Positions 1 to 8,108 of a stretch of DNA of 64,000 nucleotides are shown in pieces. The notes under the pieces were generated by a model, which did not search any database, was not told the origin of the DNA, and worked only from the letters and a program-made list of their open reading frames with translations. Positions within the stretch are counted from its first letter, which is position 1. Each line of letters opens with the position of its first letter. The stretch comes from Nonomuraea jabiensis. GTDB lineage: Bacteria > Actinomycetota > Actinomycetes > Streptosporangiales > Streptosporangiaceae. The stretch covers positions 11,994,501-12,058,500 of the forward strand of contig NZ_JACHMB010000001.1 in NCBI RefSeq assembly GCF_014204795.1, given 5' to 3'. Both the position numbers and the translations under genes were made by a program.

Positions 1-55
1 CTGCGGCCCGCGGCCACGCTCTTCTCCAGATCCGCCTGATCGAACTGGACGTGCT

Positions 56-3000
56 GTGGAATTTCGAGTTCTGGGACCTCTCGAGGTCCGTGCCGACGGC
101 GGGGAGCCCGTCGGCCTGGGCGGGGCCCGCCCGCGCGCGGTGCTGGCCCGGCTCCTCATCGCGCGGGGGGCCGTGGTCTCCACCGACGCCCTGATCCATG
201 ACATGTACGGGGACACGCCGCCGCCCAGCGCGCTGTCGTCGCTGCACTCGTACGTGTCGAACCTGCGCCGGGCGATCGAGCCGGACCGCGGCCCGTGGGC
301 CAAGCCCAAGGTGCTGATCGGCCGGCCACCCGGCTACCTGCTGGCCGCCGATGACGTGGACGCGGCGCGGTTCGAGGAGCTGGTGGGCCGGTCGGAGTTC
401 CAGTCGCCGGGGGAGGCGCTGAGCTGCCTGGACGCCGCGTTCGGGCTGTGGCGGGGCACGCCCTACGGGGAGTTCGGGGACGAGAGCTGGGCCCTCACCG
501 AGGTGAGCCGGCTGCGCGAGCTGCGGCTGGTCGCGCTCGAACGGCGCGCCCGGGCGCTGCTCGACCTGGGCCGCCCGCAGGCCGTGATCACGGACCTGGA
601 GGCGGAGACGGCCGAGAACCCGCTGCGCGAGCGGCTGTGGTGCCTGCTCGCCCTGTCCCTGTACCGCACGGGGCGGCAGGCGGAGGCGCTGGCCGTACTG
701 CGCCGCGCGGCCCGGCTGCTGGCCGACCAGCTCGGCCTCGACCCCGGCCCCGAGCTCCGCTCCCTCGAACAGGACATCCTCCGCCAGTCCGACTCCTTGG
801 ACCCGGCCACCGGCCCGGCCACCGGCTCTGCCACCGGCCCGACCTCCCTGGTCATGCCGCCCCGGCCCGGGACGGTGGCGCACGGCCGGGACGACCGGCT
901 GGCCGAGCTGACGGCGCGCGGCCGGGACGACCGGCTCGCCGAGCTGATGGCGCTGCCCGAGCGGGCCGCCCGCACCGGCCTGCGGCTGGCGGTGGTGAGC
1001 GGCGAGGCGGGGATCGGCAAGACGTTCCTGCTGGAGGAGTTCGGCGAGCACTGCTCGGCCCGGCTCGGACAGCTCGTGCTCTGGGGGCGCTGCCACGACG
1101 CCGAAGGGCTGCCACCGCTGTGGCCGTGGGTCCAGGTGCTGCGGACGCTCGCACAGCACTGCCCGCCCGGCGACCGGCAGACCCTGGCCGGCCTGCTCGA
1201 CGCAGACCACCCGACCGCCCCGCACCGCGACCCGCACCGCATGGCAGACCCACACCCCACAGCCGACCCACATCGCACAGCCGACCCGCACCGCATGGCC
1301 GACCCGCACCGCACGGCCGACGCGCACGCCGTCGCGCGGTGGCTGGCCGCAGCCTCACGCGTCCGGCCGCTGGTGATCATCCTGGACGACCTGCAGCGGG
1401 CCGACACCGCGTCGCTGGACCTGCTCAGGGACCTGGTCATGCGGCTGGACGGCGCCGCTGTCACGCTGGTCGCCGCGTTCCGCCCGGGTTTCGACGACCC
1501 GCTGACCCGGCTGGCCCGCTACGACCTGGTCCGCCTGCGCCTCCGCGGCCTGGCACCGGAGGCCATACGGTCCATGGCGGCCGGCATGGGGGTGCGGCTC
1601 GACGCCGAGGCCGCGGCACGGCTGGCCGACCGGACCGGCGGCAACCCCTTCTTCGTACGGGAATGCCTCCGGCTACGGGCCGACGGGCACGCCGCGGACG
1701 CCATCCCTGAGGCGGTCGCAGGGCTGGTGCGGTCGCAGCTCGAGGCTGAGGTCACGGACGTGCTGACGGTCGCGGCGGTGCTCGGCCGGGAGTTCGACCC
1801 GGCGATCGTGGCGCAGGTCGCAGGCCTCGAAGCGCCCGACCTGCTCGACCGCGCAACCCGCGCAGGCCTACTAGCCCTGGCCGACAACCCCAACCTGACG
1901 ACCGGCACGCGACTCCCCGTCCCCAGCAACGCGCTCGACCTCGCGGCCGACACGAGACTGCCCGTCCCCAGCAACACACTCGACCTCGCCACCACCGCGG
2001 GACTCCCCGGCGCGCACGACACGCACCGCCGCGCGGCCAGCACGGGGCTGCCCGTCTCCGGCGACGCACTCGACCTCGCCGCCGCCGCAGAACTCTTCAC
2101 CGCCGCCGACACGCTCGACCTCGCCACCGACGCAGGACTGCCCGGCGCGCACGACACGCACCGCCGGACGACCAGCACGGGGCTGCCCGTCTCCCGTGAC
2201 GCGTATGGCCGGGCGGTGGGCGTGGGGGTGCCCGTCGTGGGTGAGGGCGCGTTTCGCGTGGAGCCGGCTGGGGGTGGGCGGCTGGTGTTCGTGCACGATT
2301 TGGTGCGGGAGGCGCTGGTCGGGAGCCTGCCGCCCCGGCGCAGGGCCGCCATCCATCGTGACCTGGCCGCCGCTCTGGCCACCCGCCCGTCCGCCGACGT
2401 GGCCGCCATCGCCTGCCACGCCGTTCAGGCGGGTTCGCACGACGAGGCCGTGCGCTGGGCCGTGGCCGCCGCGGAGCAGGCCGGACTGCGCCTGGCGTAC
2501 GCGGAGGCGGCCAGGTGGTGGGGCTGCGCGGTGGCCGCCCACGACGCCTCGGGCGGCGACCCCGCCCAGCACGTTGAGCTGCTGCTCCACCACGTCCAGG
2601 CCCTGGAGGCGGCCGGCGACCGGGAGGCCGCCCGCCGCGCCGGAGCCGCCGCCCTCCGCGCCACCGACCGCGCCGACGCGGGCGCCGGGCTGGTGGTACG
2701 CGCTCTCACCGCGCTCGGCACGCCGTCCCTGTCGCTGCTGCGCAACCCATACCAGGCAGACCGACACCAGGGGGGCAAGCATCCAGCCGACCGGCACCCA
2801 ACCAGCCATCACCCAGCCGACCGCCACCCAGCGGATCGGCACCAGGCGGACCGGCACAAGCTGGACGATCCTCGTCCGCTCACCCTCACCCGCACCCGTG
2901 ACGACCGCCGTCTCACCGTCCCCCGGCCGCGGGCCCTCACCGGGCTGGCGGACCTCGCCGGCGAGTTGGACAACCTGGCCGAACACACCGGCAACCCCCA

Positions 3001-3760
3001 GGTCGAGCTGCTCGCCGGCATGGTGGACGCCTGCGGCCGGCTGGAGGCGTTCGACGTGGCCGGTGCCGACCGAGCCGCCGCCCGCTGCGACGCCCTCCTG
3101 GAGCTCCACCCACTGCCCTGGCCCCGCTTCCAGCACACCCTCTGGCAGGCCAACCGGCTCGCCCTCGACGGCCGCTTCGACGAGGCCGACCGCCTCTACG
3201 ACGACGCCGACGAACAGGCCCGCCACCTCAACCTCTGGCACGCCCGACAGACCGTCGCCACCGGCCGTGTCGCGCTCGCCTACCACCGCGGCGCCATCGC
3301 CGACGCCGCGCCCCTCATCGCCGCCATCCGCGGCGTCCACCCCACCCTGCACCATGACGCCAGCACCCTGCACCTGTGCGCCCAGGGCCACCTCGACCAC
3401 GCCCGGCGCCTCAACGGCGGCCCCCGGCCGGCCCCGCCCCGGGACTGGTCCTGGCTGACGGCCACCTGCCTGCGCGCCGCCGCCGTCGCCGCGCTCGGGC
3501 GTACCCACGAATGCCGGACCGCCTACACCGCCCTGCTCCCCTACAGCGGCCGCATCTCCGCCCTGTCAGCCGTGCTGTGCCTGGGCCCCGTCGACTGGTA
3601 CCTCGCCCTGCTCGCCACCGCCACCGGACACCACGACGCCGCCACCACCCACCTCGCCACCCTCGAACAGCAGGCCGACGCCGCCGGCCTGCACTGGTGG
3701 CGCGACCGCGCCGCCGCCACCGGCGTCCGCGCGCCCCTCCAGGTCGCCACCAGGGCGTGA
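56..3760 (+). CDS. AfsR/SARP-type transcriptional regulator with AAA ATPase and repeat-expanded linkers
   Basis: A 1234-residue regulator. Residues 1-95 form an OmpR-like winged helix starting MEFRVLGPLEV, and about 100-245 form a bacterial transcriptional activation domain (BTAD). An AAA/STAND-type ATPase follows, with Walker A GEAGIGKT near residue 316 and Walker B LVIILDDLQRAD near 440. The C-terminal third is TPR-like. Proteins of this build activate secondary-metabolite or stress genes in response to nucleotide binding. The start is GTG at 56, the first codon of the winged helix. Three low-complexity tracts interrupt the protein: ADPHRM/T hexapeptides at about residues 382-425, between Walker A and Walker B; LPVPSN-ALDLA and GLPGAHDTHRR units at about 614-718; and PADRH pentapeptides at about 899-937. 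No obvious target cluster is adjacent. The family call is firm; the regulon is unknown. Confidence 0.9.
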   Translation: MEFRVLGPLEVRADGGEPVGLGGARPRAVLARLLIARGAVVSTDALIHDMYGDTPPPSALSSLHSYVSNLRRAIEPDRGPWAKPKVLIGRPPGYLLAADDVDAARFEELVGRSEFQSPGEALSCLDAAFGLWRGTPYGEFGDESWALTEVSRLRELRLVALERRARALLDLGRPQAVITDLEAETAENPLRERLWCLLALSLYRTGRQAEALAVLRRAARLLADQLGLDPGPELRSLEQDILRQSDSLDPATGPATGSATGPTSLVMPPRPGTVAHGRDDRLAELTARGRDDRLAELMALPERAARTGLRLAVVSGEAGIGKTFLLEEFGEHCSARLGQLVLWGRCHDAEGLPPLWPWVQVLRTLAQHCPPGDRQTLAGLLDADHPTAPHRDPHRMADPHPTADPHRTADPHRMADPHRTADAHAVARWLAAASRVRPLVIILDDLQRADTASLDLLRDLVMRLDGAAVTLVAAFRPGFDDPLTRLARYDLVRLRLRGLAPEAIRSMAAGMGVRLDAEAAARLADRTGGNPFFVRECLRLRADGHAADAIPEAVAGLVRSQLEAEVTDVLTVAAVLGREFDPAIVAQVAGLEAPDLLDRATRAGLLALADNPNLTTGTRLPVPSNALDLAADTRLPVPSNTLDLATTAGLPGAHDTHRRAASTGLPVSGDALDLAAAAELFTAADTLDLATDAGLPGAHDTHRRTTSTGLPVSRDAYGRAVGVGVPVVGEGAFRVEPAGGGRLVFVHDLVREALVGSLPPRRRAAIHRDLAAALATRPSADVAAIACHAVQAGSHDEAVRWAVAAAEQAGLRLAYAEAARWWGCAVAAHDASGGDPAQHVELLLHHVQALEAAGDREAARRAGAAALRATDRADAGAGLVVRALTALGTPSLSLLRNPYQADRHQGGKHPADRHPTSHHPADRHPADRHQADRHKLDDPRPLTLTRTRDDRRLTVPRPRALTGLADLAGELDNLAEHTGNPQVELLAGMVDACGRLEAFDVAGADRAAARCDALLELHPLPWPRFQHTLWQANRLALDGRFDEADRLYDDADEQARHLNLWHARQTVATGRVALAYHRGAIADAAPLIAAIRGVHPTLHHDASTLHLCAQGHLDHARRLNGGPRPAPPRDWSWLTATCLRAAAVAALGRTHECRTAYTALLPYSGRISALSAVLCLGPVDWYLALLATATGHHDAATTHLATLEQQADAAGLHWWRDRAAATGVRAPLQVATRA
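1200..1330 (+). repeat. In-frame 18-bp minisatellite in the AfsR-type gene
   Basis: About six degenerate copies of an 18-bp unit, GCCGACCCGCACCGCATG, encode Ala-Asp-Pro-His-Arg-Met/Thr. Copies differ mostly at the third codon position and at Met/Thr. The tract sits inside the ATPase domain between Walker A and Walker B and keeps the frame open. Confidence 0.85.
1897..2210 (+). repeat. In-frame compound repeat tract in the AfsR-type gene
   Basis: Two alternating unit types are seen: a 15-residue unit around RLPVPSN-ALDLA, and a longer unit beginning AGLPGAHDTHRR and ending STGLPVS, present twice (near 2005 and 2137). The tract encodes about 100 residues of low complexity between the ATPase domain and the TPR-like region. 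Confidence 0.75.
2752..2865 (+). repeat. In-frame 15-bp PADRH repeat in the AfsR-type gene
   Basis: Roughly seven degenerate copies of a pentapeptide, Pro/Gln-Ala-Asp-Arg-His, form a histidine- and arginine-rich hydrophilic loop in the C-terminal TPR-like region. Confidence 0.8.
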
Positions 3761-3782
3761 GACCGGCCGTCTCACGCCCTGG
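3750..3782. terminator. Bidirectional hairpin containing both convergent stop codons
   Basis: A perfect 14-bp stem (CCAGGGCGTGAGAC at 3750-3763 with its complement at 3769-3782) around a 5-base loop. The TGA of the regulator (3758-3760) lies in one arm and the TGA of the minus-strand acetyltransferase (3772-3774) in the other, so the stops pair with each other. There is no U-tract, as is common for terminators in GC-rich actinobacteria. Confidence 0.8.
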
Positions 3783-4233
3783 ACAGGGGCTGGCTGAGCA
3801 GGCGGCGCCCCTCGTCCTGGAAGCCGCGCTTGCCGTAGAAGTCGAAGAGATGGCTCACGTCGTTGCCGTTGGGGGCGATCACGATCTCCAGAAGGGAGCA
3901 GCCCAGCTCCACGGCCCAGCTCCGGCTGTCCTCGATCAGCCGGTTGGCCTCGCCCCGCTTGCGGGCCTCCGGGACGACGTAGAGGTCCTCCAGCTCGGCG
4001 ATCAGCCCGGACTCCAGCCCGAACGAGGTCGTGGTGATCGCGAACGCGATGATCCGGCCGTGCTCCTCGCTCACCGCGACCCGGGCCGCGGGCGAGGTGA
4101 TCAAGGTGGTGAGGTTGGCCCTGAGGTCGCCTTCCGGCGTGGTGAAGCCGTCCTCCTCGTAGAAGGCGACGGCGAGGGCGAGCAGGGCGGGCAGATCGGC
4201 TTCACGGGCCGTACGGATCGACATGAGGGCCAT
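3772..4233 (-). CDS. GNAT-family N-acetyltransferase
   Basis: About 153 residues. The GNAT core is seen as an N-terminal SIRTAREADLPALLAL, then a central IAELEDLYVVPEARKRGEANRL carrying the acetyl-CoA pyrophosphate-binding loop (ARKRGEAN), and a C-terminal FYGKRGF, typical of the last helix and strand. It transfers an acetyl group from acetyl-CoA to an amine; the substrate cannot be read from sequence. It is the last gene of the minus-strand acyl-CoA operon, 35 bases after the dehydrogenase. The start is ATG at 4233 or, nine bases later, at 4224. An upstream in-frame extension would lie inside the dehydrogenase gene and was not used. Confidence 0.85.
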   Translation of the reverse strand: MALMSIRTAREADLPALLALAVAFYEEDGFTTPEGDLRANLTTLITSPAARVAVSEEHGRIIAFAITTTSFGLESGLIAELEDLYVVPEARKRGEANRLIEDSRSWAVELGCSLLEIVIAPNGNDVSHLFDFYGKRGFQDEGRRLLSQPLSRA

Positions 4234-4268
4234 GATCTCGGCCGGTCCGCCCTGTCTGCCAGCCGATT

Positions 4269-5930
4269 TCAGGGCTTCATCAGCCTGCGGGCGATCATCC
4301 GCAGGGCGAGGACCTCGTCGGCGCCCTCGAAGATGGACAGCACGCGCGCGTCCACGAACAGCCGCGAGATGCTGTACTCCTCCGCGTACCCGTAGCCGCC
4401 GTGCAACTGCTGGGCCTCCCTGGTGACCCATTCGGCCGCCCGGCAGGCGAGCTGCTTCACCTGCGCGGCCTCCAGCTGGCCGTCACCGGCCGTCACGGCC
4501 CGTGCCGCCGCGAACGTGAAGGCCCGGCACGCCGCGATCAGCACGGCCATCCTGGCGATCTTGGCGCGGGTCAGCTGGTGCTCCGCGAGCGGCCGGCCGA
4601 AGACCGACCGCTGCCGCGCGTAGTCCACGGCCAGCTCCAGGGCCGACTGCATGACCCCGACCGCCCTGGCGGCGGTCTGCAGCCGTGCGTTGGCGAACGC
4701 CTGCATCTGCAGGTAGAACCCGCGCCCGAGCCCGCCGTCCCCGCCGATCAGATCGGCCGCGGGGAGGCGCCAGCCGTCGAAGCGCACCTCGAACGAGTGC
4801 ATGCCCCGATAGCCGAGCGTACGGATGGCGCGTCCCTCGACGGACCCGCCGCCCTCCTGGGTGAGGCGCCATTCGTGGCCGGTGAAAGAGGGTTTGTCCA
4901 CCACGAAGAGCGAAAGGCCCCGATGCCCGGCTGGGTCGGTTCGGGCCAGGACGAGGAGGTAGTGGGCGCGGCCGGCGAAGGTGCACCAGGTCTTGACGCC
5001 GTTCAGCACCCATTCGTCGCCGTCGCGGGTCGCGCTCGTGGTGATCCGGGCGACGTCGGAGCCGAAGTCGGGCTCGGTGACCGCCACGGCGCACAGCCGC
5101 TCCCCCGAGGCGATCAGCGGCAGCCAGCGGCGTTTCTGCTCCTCGGTGCCGCCGCGGGCGATCGCGGTGGCGATGATCTCGGGGCGGGTGATGAGCGAGC
5201 CGGCGGCGCCCAGTGAAGCCCGGGACAGTTCCTCGGTCACGACCACCATGGCGGCCAGTTCGTCGCCCTCGGCGCCGCCGCCGTACTCGGCCGGGATCGA
5301 CAGCCCGAAGCAGCCCATTTCGGCGAGCCCGTCGATGATGTCGGCGGGGATGTCCTCGTCGGCGCGGTGGATGCGGTCGGCGACGGGGGTGACGCGGTCG
5401 GCGGCGAACTCGCGGAAGGCGGCGCGGACCAGCTGCAGCTCGGCGGACAGGTGCCGGGGGCCGGCCTCGCGGGTGGCCAGCACGCGCTCGGCGACACGCT
5501 CCAGGAACGCCGGGTCGCGTCCCGCGGCGACGTGGGCGGCGACGCCGTCCAGGGCCGTCCGGTCCACGCCCCACAGGGCCTCCCGGCCGGTCAGGCGGCC
5601 GGCCAGATCGGCGGCGACATCGGCGGCATAGAGCAGCGCCAGGTCCGCCTCGTGGCCCGTCTCGTGCCCGGCGTCAGGGCCCGCCTCGTGGCCAGCATCG
5701 TGGCCCGCGTCGGGGCCGGTGTCGGGGCCGGTGTCGGGGCCGGTGTCGGGGGTCACGACGAGGTTGAGGAGTTCTCCGGCTGCTGCGACCGCCGCCGACA
5801 TGGACGCCACGTCGTAGGCCACGGCCTGGTCCCGGTCCGCGGAGGCGACGTGGGCGGCGGCCCTGCCGACGACGTCCCGCAGCGCCTCCACGACGGCACG
5901 CGCACGGCCAGCCTCGGTCGGTTCACGCAT
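4269..5930 (-). CDS. Acyl-CoA dehydrogenase, methylsuccinyl-CoA dehydrogenase-like
   Basis: A 553-residue flavoprotein, about 150 residues longer than an ordinary acyl-CoA dehydrogenase because of an N-terminal helical domain. That extension and core motifs such as LGYRGMHSFEVRFDG, ANARLQTAARAVGV and SIFEGADEV resemble methylsuccinyl-CoA dehydrogenase (Mcd) of the ethylmalonyl-CoA pathway. The glutamate in FEGADE is at the usual catalytic-base position. It should oxidise an acyl-CoA to the 2,3-enoyl-CoA with FAD. The start is ATG 5930, overlapping the upstream hydratase gene by 8 bases. The N-terminal domain carries a 33-residue TGPD/AGHE repeat (about 5640-5755). Mcd identity is a resemblance from memory, not an alignment; a generic acyl-CoA dehydrogenase remains possible. 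Confidence 0.85.
   Translation of the reverse strand: MREPTEAGRARAVVEALRDVVGRAAAHVASADRDQAVAYDVASMSAAVAAAGELLNLVVTPDTGPDTGPDTGPDAGHDAGHEAGPDAGHETGHEADLALLYAADVAADLAGRLTGREALWGVDRTALDGVAAHVAAGRDPAFLERVAERVLATREAGPRHLSAELQLVRAAFREFAADRVTPVADRIHRADEDIPADIIDGLAEMGCFGLSIPAEYGGGAEGDELAAMVVVTEELSRASLGAAGSLITRPEIIATAIARGGTEEQKRRWLPLIASGERLCAVAVTEPDFGSDVARITTSATRDGDEWVLNGVKTWCTFAGRAHYLLVLARTDPAGHRGLSLFVVDKPSFTGHEWRLTQEGGGSVEGRAIRTLGYRGMHSFEVRFDGWRLPAADLIGGDGGLGRGFYLQMQAFANARLQTAARAVGVMQSALELAVDYARQRSVFGRPLAEHQLTRAKIARMAVLIAACRAFTFAAARAVTAGDGQLEAAQVKQLACRAAEWVTREAQQLHGGYGYAEEYSISRLFVDARVLSIFEGADEVLALRMIARRLMKP
5640..5755 (-). repeat. In-frame 12-bp repeat in the acyl-CoA dehydrogenase gene
   Basis: Degenerate 12-bp units encode Thr/Ala-Gly-Pro/His-Asp/Glu. 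On the plus strand the end nearest 5755 has three consecutive exact copies of GTGTCGGGGCCG, which indicates recent expansion. The tract lies in the N-terminal helical domain, away from the flavin and acyl-CoA sites. Confidence 0.85.
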
Positions 5931-6789
5931 GGCCAAAGCCTTCCCCGAACTCGATCGCCAACGTGCTGTGGGGCTCGTCGTCCTGGCCGAAGACACCGAG
6001 CGTGGCCGCGTCGATCCGCCGCAGCAGCGCCGGCCGGCCGCAGAACAGCGGCTTGCGGTTCCGGTGCCGCATGCGCGCCACGGGGGCGTCGTGCCCCTCC
6101 AGACGCAGGACCTCCGCCAGGGCGAGCGTCATCAGCGGCCCGTGCACCACCAGGCCGGGGTAGCCCTCGACGCGGGTGGCGTACGGCCAGTCGTAGTGGA
6201 TGCGGTGCGGGTTGGACGTCGCCGCGCTGAACCGCATCAGCAGCGTCGGGTCCGTGGCGAACCGCCAGGCCCCCTCCCCCACCCGGGCGAAGGGCGCGCC
6301 GGCGGGCGCCAGGGCCGCCGCGGGCCCGGCCGGAGCGGCCTGTTCCGGGACCGCGCCGGCCTCCCGGTAGATGAGGTCCTGCCGCTCCTCGACGGCGAGC
6401 CGGTCGCGCTCGTCGTACAGCCGGATGGTGACGACCACGACGACCAGCCGGCCCGAGCGCCCCGCCTTCTCGGTGACCGACTCCACGCGCGCCTGGCGGC
6501 GTACCGTGCTCCCCACCACGAGCGGGGCGTGGAAGGCGACCTCGCCGCCCGCGAACATCCGCCGCGGCAGCTCCACCGGGGGCAGGAACGACCCGCGCGC
6601 CGGATGGCCGTCCGCGCCGAGCACGGACGAGACGGGCCAGCGGGCCAGGGCGAGCCAGTGCCACAGCGGCGGCAGCGCGTCTCCCGGGCCGACCGCGGGC
6701 GTGCCGTCGTCGAACAGCGCCGACAGCGCGGCGACCGGCCCCGGTTCCACGGTCTCCCGGGTGGTGAGGGTGTGCGGTTCCCAGCTCAC
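5923..6789 (-). CDS. FAS1-like/MaoC-type enoyl-CoA hydratase (mesaconyl-CoA hydratase-like)
   Basis: A 288-residue double-hotdog protein. The first half has the FAS1-like dehydratase pattern (PPLWHWLAL, ARGSFLPPVELPRRMFAGGE). The second half has a MaoC-type active-site region with HRIHYD and VHGPLMTLALAE. Relatives include HTD2-type and mesaconyl-C4-CoA/itaconyl-CoA hydratases, which add water across a branched dicarboxylyl-CoA double bond. The gene starts with GTG at 6789, overlapping the CoA-transferase stop by 4 bases (GTGA), and its own stop overlaps the dehydrogenase start by 8 bases, so the three enzymes are translated as a unit. The exact substrate is inferred from neighbours only. Confidence 0.85.
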   Translation of the reverse strand: MSWEPHTLTTRETVEPGPVAALSALFDDGTPAVGPGDALPPLWHWLALARWPVSSVLGADGHPARGSFLPPVELPRRMFAGGEVAFHAPLVVGSTVRRQARVESVTEKAGRSGRLVVVVVTIRLYDERDRLAVEERQDLIYREAGAVPEQAAPAGPAAALAPAGAPFARVGEGAWRFATDPTLLMRFSAATSNPHRIHYDWPYATRVEGYPGLVVHGPLMTLALAEVLRLEGHDAPVARMRHRNRKPLFCGRPALLRRIDAATLGVFGQDDEPHSTLAIEFGEGFGHA

Positions 6790-8033
6790 GTGGACCTGCC
6801 CCGCGCCGTCCGGATGACGCCGTCGTTCCGCAGCGCCGCCAGCTCCGCCGCCGACAGGCCGAGCTCGGTGCGCAGCACCTCGTCGGTGTGCCCGCCGACC
6901 TCCGGCGACGCCTCAGGAGGCGCCTGCTCGCCGTTCATCACCAGCGGCGATCCCGGCGCCCAGTGCTCGCCGACGCCGGGCTGGGCGACCTTGCCCATCA
7001 GCGGGTTCCCGGGCAGCGTGGCGGCCAGCTCCGTGAAGCTCCGGTACGTCGACCACAGCACGCGGGTGGCCCGCAGCGCCTGTTCTGCTTCGGCGAGCGT
7101 ACGGGTCTCGAACCAGCTCGCGAGCAGGTCGCCGAGCACCCTGCGGTGCCGGTAGCGCTCGGACTCGGCGCCGAAGTCCACGCCGAGGGCGGCGGCCAGC
7201 GCGGAGACCACGCCGGTGAGGCCGGTGGCGGCGAGGAGGTCGCGCCAGTGCCGGTCGGTGAGCGCCACGACCATCAGCCGTCCGCCGTCGGCGGTGGCGA
7301 AGTCCCGGCCGAAGGTGCCGTAGACGTGGTTGCCGACGCGCTCGCGCGAGGTGCCGTTCAGCTGCGCCTCGGCGAGGTAGCCGAGGCTTCCGGCGGCCGC
7401 CAGGGCGACGTCCTCCAGCGCCACCCGCACCTGCTGCCCCTCACCCGTGAGTACGCGGTGCCGCTCCGCGGCCAGCAGCCCGACCGCCAGGTAGAGGCCG
7501 GCGGCCAGGTCCCAGGCGGGCACCACGCCGTTCACCGGCTGCCCGGCGTCCTCCGGGCCGGTCAGCAGCGGGAACCCGGTGGCCGCCTGGACGGTGTAGT
7601 CCACCGCGGTCCCGCCGTCGCGGCGGCCGGTGAGCAGCACGTGGATCACGTCGGGGCGGCGCGCCCGCAGCGCCTCGTAGGTCAGCTCCGGGTGCCGGTC
7701 GGAGTTGCTGATCACGATTCCGCCGCGCCGTCCCCCGCTGAGGACCAGGTCGGCGACGAGCCGGCGCCCGTCCGCAGAGGAGAGGTCCACCTCGACGGCG
7801 CGTTTGCCCTTGTTGAGGCCCGACCAGTACAGGCTCGTCCCGCTCTCGGCCAGCGGCCAGCGAGTACGGTCGGGAGCGCCGCCGATCGGCTCGACCCTGA
7901 TCACGTCGGCGCCCAGCTGCGCCAGCGTCATCCCGCTCAGCGGCGTGGCGACGTAGCTGGACAGCTCGACGATCCGGAGCCCGCTCAGCGGTCGCGCGGC
8001 ATCCTTGGTCAACGGGTGGTCCCGATCACGCAC
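6786..8033 (-). CDS. CaiB/BaiF family (class III) CoA-transferase
   Basis: 415 residues. The family N-terminus is seen as LSGLRIVELSSYVATPLSG and LAQLGADVIRVEP. The catalytic aspartate that forms the acyl-anhydride is most likely Asp175 in VPAWDLAAGLYLAVG. Class III transferases move CoA between carboxylates, including intramolecular transfer in mesaconyl-CoA C1-C4 isomerisation. It is the first gene of the operon that continues through a hydratase and a dehydrogenase, so it probably activates or rearranges their substrate. It is transcribed divergently from the esterase at 8109, with only 75 bases between them. Confidence 0.9.
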   Translation of the reverse strand: MRDRDHPLTKDAARPLSGLRIVELSSYVATPLSGMTLAQLGADVIRVEPIGGAPDRTRWPLAESGTSLYWSGLNKGKRAVEVDLSSADGRRLVADLVLSGGRRGGIVISNSDRHPELTYEALRARRPDVIHVLLTGRRDGGTAVDYTVQAATGFPLLTGPEDAGQPVNGVVPAWDLAAGLYLAVGLLAAERHRVLTGEGQQVRVALEDVALAAAGSLGYLAEAQLNGTSRERVGNHVYGTFGRDFATADGGRLMVVALTDRHWRDLLAATGLTGVVSALAAALGVDFGAESERYRHRRVLGDLLASWFETRTLAEAEQALRATRVLWSTYRSFTELAATLPGNPLMGKVAQPGVGEHWAPGSPLVMNGEQAPPEASPEVGGHTDEVLRTELGLSAAELAALRNDGVIRTARGRST

Positions 8034-8108
8034 GCGACCAACCTAACCGAACGGCTCACATCGGTCGCTCGCTAACATCCGTCGTCGGACAAACCTGAAA
8101 GGCACGGC

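Noticed and set aside
1200..1330. Possible CRISPR or iteron array
   Set aside because: The 18-bp units are contiguous, in frame and degenerate at third positions, which fits a coding minisatellite.
1871..3508. A 545-codon minus-strand frame opposite the AfsR-type gene
   Set aside because: Composition is Gly/Val-rich shadow sequence with repeats mirrored from the real gene, and no motif or ribosome site.
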